From Burkholderiales bacterium (GTDB taxonomy: Bacteria; Pseudomonadota; Gammaproteobacteria; Burkholderiales; Burkholderiaceae_C): 7,859 nt of DNA. Of the stretch, positions 1-5,526 are shown in pieces. The position numbers were made by a program, and so were the translations under genes. The notes under the pieces were generated by a model. The model did no database searches. It was not told where the DNA came from and worked only from the letters and a program-made list of their open reading frames with translations. Position 1 is the first letter of the stretch. Each line of letters starts with the position of its first letter. The stretch is from assembly GCA_005793295.1 (NCBI GenBank), contig SXSX01000173.1, positions 1 to 7,859 on the forward strand. Reading direction: 5' to 3'.

Positions 1-1026
1 ACCGCGTACGCGCACCTGAACCCCAGGAAGCGCAAAGCCCACCGTCCCACCTTGGCGAACGCCGTCAGCAGTGCGGCAAGGGTTGGAGGTCAGCATCACT
101 GTCTCAGACATCCCGTAACGTTCCAAAATCGTGTGGCCTGTGCGCTCTTGCCACGCTTTGAAATGTTCGATCAACAAAGGCGCTGAGCCGGATACGAAAA
201 GGCGCATCGACTGCGCGGACTCATGCGATAAGCCTTCTTGTGCGAGCAAGCGTACATACATGGTCGGAACGCCCATGAAAACAGTGGCTTGGGGAAGCCA
301 ACGCAAAACGCTTTTGGGATCAAATTTATTCATCCACAACATCTTGCTGCCGTTAATCAACGCACCGTGAATAGCAACAAAGAGGCCATGCACATGAAAA
401 ATCGGCAAGGCGTGGATCAACACATCTGATTTTTGCCAATCCCAATACTGCTGCAGAACGCGGGCGTTGCTGCGTAAATTGTTGTGCGACAACATGGCAC
501 CTTTGCTTCGTCCTGTGGTGCCGCTGGTGTAAATAATTGCAGCCAAATCCTCATTGCTCACCGCCACAGGCTGGTGCACCCGGCTACATTGGGCCGCGCG
601 CTCTAACAGCGAGCCCGTGCGGTCGTCATTGAGGGTAAACACATACTCCGTGCCCGACGTAAATGCCAGCTTGCTGACCCAACCGAAATTAGCACCCGAA
701 CACACCACCACCGCAGGCGCTGCGTCGGTCATAAAGTATTCCAACTCGGCCTTCAAATACGCGGTATTGAGTGGCAAAAACACCAAGCCTGTGCGCAAGG
801 TTGCCAAATACACAATCAGCGCTTCCACTGATTTTTCCACCTGCACTGCAATCCGAGCGCCCGGCTCTAACTCCAAAGACACCCACAAGTTAGCCACCAT
901 GGCGCTTGCGTCTTCTAAGTCTTGCCAAGAATACGCCAGACCAGAGTCGGTTTCCACTGCGCATTGCTGCATATTGGAAGGGAACGCGTTACGCAAGGCC
1001 ACATAGAGATTGGAATTAGAGCGCAT
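1..1026 (-). CDS. matB: Malonyl-CoA synthetase (MatB-type AMP-binding acyl-CoA ligase), 3' end cut by the window
   Basis: Adenylate-forming ligase predicted to convert malonate, CoA and ATP to malonyl-CoA, AMP and pyrophosphate in the cytoplasm. I translated 342 residues from the ATG whose first base is at 1026; the frame is open to base 1. The P-loop YTSGTTGRSKG lies at residues 166-176, GSAPLL at 280-285, and the adenylate-binding ERYGMSET at 302-309. VQVEKS (61-66), PLNTAY (85-90), HALPIFHVHGLF (205-216) and GVPTMYVRLL (252-261) closely follow remembered rhizobial MatB, which is more specific than a generic fatty-acyl-CoA ligase call. MatB proteins are about 500 residues, so roughly a third, including the C-terminal lid domain, lies outside the window. 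The start gives the expected short N-terminus (MRSNSNLYVALR), but I see no good Shine-Dalgarno. The crotonase-fold gene ends 19 bases upstream, so coupled expression is likely. A methylmalonate-using paralogue is the main alternative. Confidence 0.88.
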   Translation of the reverse strand, partial: MRSNSNLYVALRNAFPSNMQQCAVETDSGLAYSWQDLEDASAMVANLWVSLELEPGARIAVQVEKSVEALIVYLATLRTGLVFLPLNTAYLKAELEYFMTDAAPAVVVCSGANFGWVSKLAFTSGTEYVFTLNDDRTGSLLERAAQCSRVHQPVAVSNEDLAAIIYTSGTTGRSKGAMLSHNNLRSNARVLQQYWDWQKSDVLIHALPIFHVHGLFVAIHGALINGSKMLWMNKFDPKSVLRWLPQATVFMGVPTMYVRLLAQEGLSHESAQSMRLFVSGSAPLLIEHFKAWQERTGHTILERYGMSETVMLTSNPCRTADGVRQGGTVGFALPGVQVRVRG

Positions 1027-1045
1027 AGAGTTTGAACGAGTAGTT

Positions 1046-1786
1046 TCAAAAAAGTGGGTTGCGTTTTTGGAGAAATGCATCAATGCCTTCGCGGTGTTCC
1101 GCGCTGTTGGCATAACTGTAAGGCGAAAGCGGCAGAGAACGCAAAGTCTGTTTATTGAGTCGCGTCGATTGAGGGCCGAGTTGTATCACCCGCTTCACCA
1201 TCGCCTCACAGTGCGTCTGCCAAGCTTCGCCTGGAAGGCAATGCGTCAAAAATCCACAGATTTGCATGTGGGCCGCGTCAAACACCTCTGCCGCTAGCAA
1301 CATGGCCCGGGCGGTCGTTTCACCCACTGCTTTACTGACCAATGCAGTTTCTTTGGGAGCCATCGGAAATCCTAAGCGCGCAATCGGCGCTCCAAAGCGG
1401 CTGGAGTCCTTGGCAACACGCAGATCGCAACAACTGGCAATCTCAACGCCTGCGCCCATGCAATTGCCTTCGATTTGGGCCAGGATGGTGACGTCACAGT
1501 CCAGCATCGCTTGTAAAGCGCCCCACACCTCTTGCTCATGAAACTGCTGAAGCTGCGCTTCATCAAAACGGAAACTGGGGTACTCTGAAATATCACCGCC
1601 TGCACAAAAATGCCCCGCAGCGCCTTGGACCACTACGCATCGGACTGCGGCGTTGGTCTGTAACTCCAGAAAAATTGTCTGTAAGGTTTTCCACATGGAA
1701 CGCGACATGGCGTTGAATTTTCCACCGTAGTCTAGGGTGACCCGCGCAACAGGGCCATCGATTGCGAGGTGAATCTGGCCCGCCAT
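1046..1786 (-). CDS. Enoyl-CoA hydratase/isomerase (crotonase) superfamily protein, second catalytic Glu absent
   Basis: A 246-residue single-domain crotonase-fold protein, the usual length for the family, that should bind an acyl-CoA thioester in the cytoplasm. The oxyanion-hole segment HFCAGGDI is at residues 59-66 and the second conserved block, MGAGVEIASCCDL, at 110-122. E115 aligns with the first catalytic glutamate of rat mitochondrial hydratase (Glu144). The position of the second (Glu164) falls in FGAPIARLG (131-139), where I135 replaces it, so ordinary syn-hydration is doubtful. An isomerase, hydrolase or other acyl-CoA reaction is possible; the substrate cannot be read from sequence. 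The start is supported by an AAGGA motif four bases upstream of the ATG. The gene begins 13 bases after the lgt stop and ends 19 bases before matB, which suggests a role with malonyl-CoA or related acyl-CoAs. The family call is firm, the specific reaction is not. Confidence 0.85.
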   Translation of the reverse strand: MAGQIHLAIDGPVARVTLDYGGKFNAMSRSMWKTLQTIFLELQTNAAVRCVVVQGAAGHFCAGGDISEYPSFRFDEAQLQQFHEQEVWGALQAMLDCDVTILAQIEGNCMGAGVEIASCCDLRVAKDSSRFGAPIARLGFPMAPKETALVSKAVGETTARAMLLAAEVFDAAHMQICGFLTHCLPGEAWQTHCEAMVKRVIQLGPQSTRLNKQTLRSLPLSPYSYANSAEHREGIDAFLQKRNPLF

Positions 1787-1799
1787 CTTTTCCTTCGTC

Positions 1800-2615
1800 C
1801 TAAAGATCAGAGGGGTTGTGCCGTCCGGCCCAAACCCATAAGCCTATGCCGCCCAGTACCATTGGAACGCACAACCACTGCCCCATGCTCAATCCTAAAG
1901 AAAGAATCCCCAAGTAGGCATCGGGCTCGCGAAAGAACTCCGCGATAAAGCGAAAGACACCGTACCCCACCAAAAATCCTGCGGCGACGCGCCCGGTTTT
2001 GGGTGTAGTTTTGGCGTACCACCACAGCAAGACAAACAGTAGCAAGCCTTCTAACAAAACCTGGTACACCTGAGAAGGGTGGCGCGGTAAGTCACCCGCA
2101 CCCCTAAATACCATAGCCCATGGCAAAGTAGGATCTGCCAAACGCCCCCACAACTCGCCGTTGATAAAGTTACCCACCCGCCCGGCAGCGAGTCCCGTTG
2201 GTACGCAGGGGGCCACAAAGTCAGCAACTTCCCAAAAGGACCGTTTGCGTGAATAGGCGAACCAAACCATCGCAACGATGACGCCTAACATCCCCCCATG
2301 AAAACTCATTCCCCCTTGCCAAACCGCAAAAATCTCCCAGGGATGAGACGCAAAATACACCGGTTTATAAAACAAACAATAGCCTAAGCGCCCGCCCAAA
2401 ACCACACCCATCACGCCAAGAAACAAAATTTCTTCCACGTCTTGGTAGCTCCAAACACTGCTTCCGTTGGCATGCAAAAACGGCGCGTGGCGCAGACGTC
2501 GGCTGCCCAGCCACATGAACAACGCAAAGGCTGCAAGGTACGTTAAGCCATACCAATGCAGGGCGACTGGCCCCAGTTGCAGCGCTACTGGGTCAATTTG
2601 TGGGTGTATCAACAT
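1800..2615 (-). CDS. lgt: Phosphatidylglycerol--prolipoprotein diacylglyceryl transferase
   Basis: Inner-membrane enzyme that moves diacylglycerol from phosphatidylglycerol to the lipobox cysteine of prolipoproteins, the first step of lipoprotein maturation. The 271-residue product has several hydrophobic helices and the family signature GRVGNFINGELWGR at 145-158. By remembered alignment to E. coli Lgt, Y22, H106 (in SFHGG), R146, N149, G157, R222 and E226 (FRFIAEFFREPD) match Y26, H103, R143, N146, G154, R239 and E243, so the catalytic set looks complete. I chose the ATG at 2615, giving MLIHPQIDPV, the usual N-terminus of relatives. An in-frame ATG nine bases further upstream (2624) is a real alternative because an AGG sits four bases before it. 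A still longer reading from 2687 would add an unlikely polar extension. The gene is divergent from ilvD and leads into the crotonase-fold gene and matB. Confidence 0.95.
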   Translation of the reverse strand: MLIHPQIDPVALQLGPVALHWYGLTYLAAFALFMWLGSRRLRHAPFLHANGSSVWSYQDVEEILFLGVMGVVLGGRLGYCLFYKPVYFASHPWEIFAVWQGGMSFHGGMLGVIVAMVWFAYSRKRSFWEVADFVAPCVPTGLAAGRVGNFINGELWGRLADPTLPWAMVFRGAGDLPRHPSQVYQVLLEGLLLFVLLWWYAKTTPKTGRVAAGFLVGYGVFRFIAEFFREPDAYLGILSLGLSMGQWLCVPMVLGGIGLWVWAGRHNPSDL

Positions 2616-2743
2616 GGTCAGCATTGTGCCTGTCTTGGAAGGGAATAAGCACACTGGCGATTGTGGAAAAATACGCGTCTGCAACAATACGTTTTGATTC
2701 GCTAATTTTTTGCCCTACGGGGCCCACCCTAAGAGAGCCGACC
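2616..2743. promoter_or_regulatory. Divergent lgt/ilvD intergenic region with probable promoters
   Basis: This 128-base spacer must supply start signals for lgt on the minus strand and ilvD on the plus strand. It is more AT-rich than the flanking genes, with A and T runs near 2667-2673 and 2704-2711. The best plus-strand sigma70-like candidate I see is TTGTGG (2661-2666), 16 bases, then AACAAT (2683-2688), which is weak: three and four matches to consensus. No convincing lgt promoter stands out by eye. The ilvD ribosome-binding site is the purine run AAGAGAG at 2731-2737, six bases before the ATG. I see no leader peptide rich in Ile, Val or Leu codons, so classical attenuation is not supported. 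Confidence 0.35.
2712..2723 (+). other. Small UACG-tetraloop hairpin in the ilvD leader
   Basis: The plus strand reads GCCC-TACG-GGGC, a perfect 4-bp GC stem closed by C-G around a UACG loop. UNCG tetraloops with a C-G closing pair are known to be unusually stable in RNA. It ends 20 bases before the ilvD ATG, just upstream of the ribosome-binding site. It is preceded, not followed, by a T run, so it is not a plus-strand terminator. A function in mRNA stability or translation is only inference, and a 4-bp stem may be chance. Confidence 0.3.
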
Positions 2744-4438
2744 ATGGACATCAAGCCCGTTATTCTGAACCCGCGCAGCAAAAATATTACCGAAGGTAAA
2801 TCTCGGGCACCCAACCGCTCGATGTACTACGCCATGGGCTACCAAGAAAGCGACTTTAAAAAGCCCATGGTAGGCGTTGCCAACGGCCACAGCACTATCA
2901 CCCCTTGCAACAGCGGCTTACAAAAACTCGCTGATGCAGCCGTTGAAGGTATTGAAGAAGCGGGTGGTAATGCCCAAATTTTTGGTACGCCCACGATCTC
3001 CGATGGCATGGCCATGGGAACCGAAGGCATGAAGTACTCCTTGGTGAGCCGCGAAGTGATTTCCGATTGCATTGAAACCTGTGTCCAAGGTCAATGGATG
3101 GACGGTGTTTTGGTCGTTGGGGGCTGCGACAAAAACATGCCCGGCGGCCTGATGGGGATGTTACGGGCAAACGTTCCAGCGATTTATGTGTACGGCGGCA
3201 CCATTCTTCCCGGACGTTACAAAGGGCAAGACCTGAATATCGTTAGTGTGTTTGAAGCGGTGGGTCAAAACGCTGCGGGCAATCTCAGTGACTTTGATCT
3301 TCACGAAATCGAACAACGCGCCATTCCTGGAAACGGCTCATGCGGTGGGATGTACACAGCCAACACCATGTCCAGTGCGTTTGAAGCCTTAGGTATTTCC
3401 CTCATCTACTCCAGCACCATGGCCAACCCCCATGACGAGAAGATGAACTCCGCCAAAGAGTCGGCCAAGGTTTTGGTCGAAGCCATTAAAAAAGACATCA
3501 AGCCGCGCGATATCGTTACCCGCAAGTCCATTGAAAACGCCGTAGCGGTCATCATGGCAACCGGCGGCTCCACCAACGCCGTATTGCACTTTTTAGCGAT
3601 CGCCCACGCGGCAGACGTAGAGTGGACCATCGATGACTTCGAGCGTGTTCGCGTGAAGACCCCTGTGCTGTGCGACCTCAAACCCAGCGGCAAATACCTT
3701 GCAGTCGACCTACACAAAGCTGGAGGCATTCCCCAAGTCATGAAGACACTACTGGTGGCGGGCCTGCTGCACGGCGACTGCATCACCATCACGGGCCAAA
3801 CTATCGCGGAGGTTCTCAAAGACATTCCAGACGCACCCCGTGCGGACCAAGATGTGATCCGCCCGATCAATAAGCCCATGTACGCCCAAGGTCACTTGGC
3901 GATTCTTAAAGGCAATCTCTCCCCTGAGGGCTGTGTTGCCAAAATCACGGGGCTGAAAAAACCCGTGATGACGGGCCCCGCACGGGTGTTTGACGACGAG
4001 CAATCCGCCTTGCAAGCCATTTTGGCGGGCAAGATCGTTGCAGGCGACGTCATGGTCCTGCGTTATCTCGGCCCCAAAGGCGGGCCAGGAATGCCTGAAA
4101 TGCTGGCGCCCTCAGGCGCTTTGATTGGTGCTGGTTTAGGCGAAAGTGTCGGACTGATTACCGATGGCCGTTTTTCTGGCGGAACATGGGGCATGGTGGT
4201 CGGCCACGTCGCCCCTGAAGCGGCAATGGGCGGGATCATCGCTTTAATTCACGAGGGTGACTCGATCACCATCGATGCGCACCAACTGATTCTTGAACTC
4301 AATGTAGACGACGCAGAAATCGCCAAACGCCGCGCCGTTTGGAAAGCCCCCGCGCCACGCTATACCCGTGGCGTACAAGCCAAGTTTGCGTTCAACGCAT
4401 CTACCGCCAGCAAAGGCGCTGTGTTGGACAACTACTAA
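2744..4438 (+). CDS. ilvD: Dihydroxy-acid dehydratase
   Basis: Fe-S enzyme that dehydrates 2,3-dihydroxy-isovalerate and 2,3-dihydroxy-3-methylvalerate to the 2-oxo acids in valine, leucine and isoleucine synthesis (and so pantothenate). The 564-residue product matches the shorter IlvD class of about 560 residues rather than the roughly 616-residue E. coli type. Likely cluster ligands are C55 (TPCNSG), C128 (GGCDKNMPG) and C200 (GNGSCGGMYTANTMS). Likely Mg2+ ligands are D88 (SDGMA), D129 and K130, the last being the lysine carbamylated in the family. S478 in DGRFSGGTWG is the expected catalytic serine. Whether the cluster is [2Fe-2S] or [4Fe-4S] cannot be read directly; the shorter class suggests [2Fe-2S]. 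The ATG at 2744 follows AAGAGAG by six bases and gives the usual MDIKPVILNPRSKNITEG start; a longer frame from 2600 would overlap the lgt start and add unrelated residues. A cytochrome c gene starts three bases after the stop. Confidence 0.96.
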   Translation: MDIKPVILNPRSKNITEGKSRAPNRSMYYAMGYQESDFKKPMVGVANGHSTITPCNSGLQKLADAAVEGIEEAGGNAQIFGTPTISDGMAMGTEGMKYSLVSREVISDCIETCVQGQWMDGVLVVGGCDKNMPGGLMGMLRANVPAIYVYGGTILPGRYKGQDLNIVSVFEAVGQNAAGNLSDFDLHEIEQRAIPGNGSCGGMYTANTMSSAFEALGISLIYSSTMANPHDEKMNSAKESAKVLVEAIKKDIKPRDIVTRKSIENAVAVIMATGGSTNAVLHFLAIAHAADVEWTIDDFERVRVKTPVLCDLKPSGKYLAVDLHKAGGIPQVMKTLLVAGLLHGDCITITGQTIAEVLKDIPDAPRADQDVIRPINKPMYAQGHLAILKGNLSPEGCVAKITGLKKPVMTGPARVFDDEQSALQAILAGKIVAGDVMVLRYLGPKGGPGMPEMLAPSGALIGAGLGESVGLITDGRFSGGTWGMVVGHVAPEAAMGGIIALIHEGDSITIDAHQLILELNVDDAEIAKRRAVWKAPAPRYTRGVQAKFAFNASTASKGAVLDNY

Positions 4439-4441
4439 GCC

Positions 4442-4753
4442 ATGTCTGGTTGGCTCAAGCTCGTCGCGTTGTGCTCCATTGCAGTGGGTGCGCAACTCGC
4501 ACAGGCTGACCAAGCGCTCGCCAAAGCCAAGCATTGCATGTCGTGCCACGCTGTAGACAAAAAAATTGTGGGCCCCGCCTTTTTGGCGGTGGCTGACAAA
4601 TACCGCAAAGATCCCAGCTCAGCGAATCGACTTGCAGTCAAAGTGATCAAAGGCGGATCAGGAGTTTGGGGGGTAAATTACATGCCGGAGAACAAGCAGG
4701 TTTCCCCAGAAGAAGCGCAGAAGCTAGTGGCATGGGTGCTCAGTTTGAAATAA
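4442..4753 (+). CDS. Small periplasmic class I cytochrome c (c551/c552-like)
   Basis: A 103-residue protein with a hydrophobic signal peptide (residues 1-22, cleavage probably after AQA) and one haem c site, CMSCH at 32-36. M81 in YMPEN is the probable sixth haem ligand, giving the His/Met ligation of small soluble cytochromes c551/c552. VGPAF (43-47) after the haem motif and the C-terminal helix EAQKLVAWVLSLK are typical of the family. The mature protein of about 81 residues should act as a periplasmic single-electron carrier. The ATG lies three bases after the ilvD stop with no good Shine-Dalgarno, so it probably depends on translation or transcription from ilvD, although the functions have no obvious link. 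The terminator at 4775-4809 closes the transcript. The convergent neighbour resembles the membrane part of PuuD, a family whose long members end in a cytochrome c domain; a partnership is possible but unproven. Confidence 0.92.
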   Translation: MSGWLKLVALCSIAVGAQLAQADQALAKAKHCMSCHAVDKKIVGPAFLAVADKYRKDPSSANRLAVKVIKGGSGVWGVNYMPENKQVSPEEAQKLVAWVLSLK

Positions 4754-4774
4754 GCTGCCAATTAAGTGCGCATA

Positions 4775-4809
4775 AAAAAAGCCAGAGAGTAACACCCACT
4801 GGCTTTTTT
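4775..4809. terminator. Bidirectional Rho-independent terminator
   Basis: AAAAAAGCCAG (4775-4785) is perfectly complementary to CTGGCTTTTTT (4799-4809), an 11-bp stem with a 13-base loop. Read as RNA on the plus strand, the GCCAG/CTGGC core is followed by six U residues, ending the ilvD-cytochrome c transcript 22 bases past its stop codon. On the minus strand the same core is followed by seven U residues, ending the PuuD-like gene, whose stop codon lies at 4843-4845. One element therefore serves two convergent genes. Confidence 0.88.
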
Positions 4810-4831
4810 ATTGAAGGCACCCTAGTGGGTG
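4793..4831. repeat. Nested inverted repeats competing with the terminator stem
   Basis: CACCCACT (4793-4800) has a perfect inverted copy, AGTGGGTG (4824-4831). The right copy can instead form a local 6-bp hairpin, GCACCC (4817-4822) with GGGTGC (4827-4832), around a TAGT loop. The left copy overlaps two bases of the terminator's right arm (4799-4800), so the long-range stem and the full terminator stem cannot form together. The arrangement is seen directly; a regulatory role is inference. Confidence 0.6.
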
Positions 4832-4842
4832 CAGACTAAAAT

Positions 4843-5436
4843 TTACAAGCCGCCATGTGACTGGGCGACCATCATGTACAACATAGGGATAGACAACATG
4901 GTGTTGGTGCGCGAAGTTAACATGGCAAGGCGGGCAGCACGGGCTTTGGCTTCAGGTTCTACGACCACGATGCCCAATGCTTTCTTTTGGTTAGGCCAAA
5001 TGATGAACCACACATTAAAGGCCATCACCAAGGCGATCCACATGCCGATACCAATCGCCACAAAACCAGGCTGTAAAGTGAACGCGGTGTGTAAGTAGCC
5101 TTGGAGTGAAGCAACCACCAAGCCAGTCACGACCGTCGCCAAAGCAGCCCAACGGAACCAAAACAGAGCAGCGGGGGCAATGACTTTACCGATCGCTGGT
5201 TTTTGTTCATCGGGAATCTTGGGCATGCTGGGGATTTGGACAAAGTTAAAGTAATACAACAAACCGATCCACATGATTCCGCAGGCGACATGCAACCAAC
5301 GGAACAAGAAGCTCGTCCACACCGGGGTGAACTGAATCGGGCTACCCGACACCGAGCCCACAATCAGGACGATCGCGATTAACAAAATCAAACCGGCTAG
5401 CAGCGTTTTGTTGAGGGATTGAAGGATTTGGCTCAT
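4843..5436 (-). CDS. PuuD-like membrane protein (urate oxidase N-terminal domain family), stand-alone
   Basis: A 197-residue integral membrane protein with about five hydrophobic segments, near residues 11-30, 42-64, 88-111, 124-147 and 178-192. The blocks NVWFIIWPNQKK (141-152) and SRTNTMLSIPM (175-185) recall the membrane domain of the urate hydroxylase PuuD, a family whose described members are about 400 residues with a C-terminal cytochrome c domain. This protein is about half that length, has no CxxCH and ends soon after the last helix. H49 (RWLHVACGIMWIG) is a candidate haem or metal ligand inside a helix; H116 and H194 lie near membrane edges. No purine-catabolism gene is visible, so urate hydroxylation is not supported and electron transfer or another redox role is possible. 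The start ATG has GAAAG five bases upstream. The gene is convergent with a free cytochrome c and 90 bases downstream of xseA. Confidence 0.75.
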   Translation of the reverse strand: MSQILQSLNKTLLAGLILLIAIVLIVGSVSGSPIQFTPVWTSFLFRWLHVACGIMWIGLLYYFNFVQIPSMPKIPDEQKPAIGKVIAPAALFWFRWAALATVVTGLVVASLQGYLHTAFTLQPGFVAIGIGMWIALVMAFNVWFIIWPNQKKALGIVVVEPEAKARAARLAMLTSRTNTMLSIPMLYMMVAQSHGGL

Positions 5437-5454
5437 AAGCGTCTTTCACAAAAA

Positions 5455-5482
5455 ATAAAACAAAAGGAACGTCTAATCTTAA
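5455..5482 (-). promoter_or_regulatory. Possible promoter for the PuuD-like gene
   Basis: On the minus strand TTAAGA (5482-5477) and TTTTAT (5460-5455) are separated by 16 bases and each match four of six sigma70 consensus positions. The predicted transcript would start near 5448, just upstream of the ATG at 5436. The 90-base spacer from xseA is AT-rich and shows no clear terminator for xseA, so readthrough is also possible. The assignment is by eye and weak. Confidence 0.25.
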
Positions 5483-5526
5483 CCTCTGCCAAAAAACCCA
5501 GCAGGAAACCCAGGCAATTGTAGGAA

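Noticed and set aside
554..1006. Plus-strand open frame of 150 codons at the left of the window
   Set aside because: It is antisense to matB, whose frame carries the MatB motifs continuously to the window edge.
1046..1786. Crotonase-fold protein as a methylmalonyl-CoA decarboxylase (YgfG/ScpB type), which would fit beside matB
   Set aside because: The decarboxylase active-site His and Tyr, as I recall them from E. coli YgfG (His66, Tyr140), are replaced here by Gly64 and a non-Tyr residue near 140-142, and the retained Glu115 fits other crotonases better.
2616..2687. Longer lgt start giving 295 residues
   Set aside because: The added residues are not typical of Lgt; MLIHPQIDP is the expected N-terminus. 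The ATG at 2624 is kept as a minor alternative.
2600..2743. Longer ilvD start giving 612 residues
   Set aside because: The extra 48 residues are unlike IlvD N-termini, overlap the lgt start region and have no ribosome-binding site; the ATG at 2744 has both a site and the usual N-terminus.
3406..3879. Minus-strand open frame of 157 codons inside ilvD
   Set aside because: It lies wholly opposite a full-length conserved ilvD, and its composition mirrors the sense codons.
4843..5436. Calling the membrane protein a functional urate hydroxylase
   Set aside because: It is half length, lacks the cytochrome c domain and has no purine-degradation genes nearby; only the domain-family resemblance is supported.
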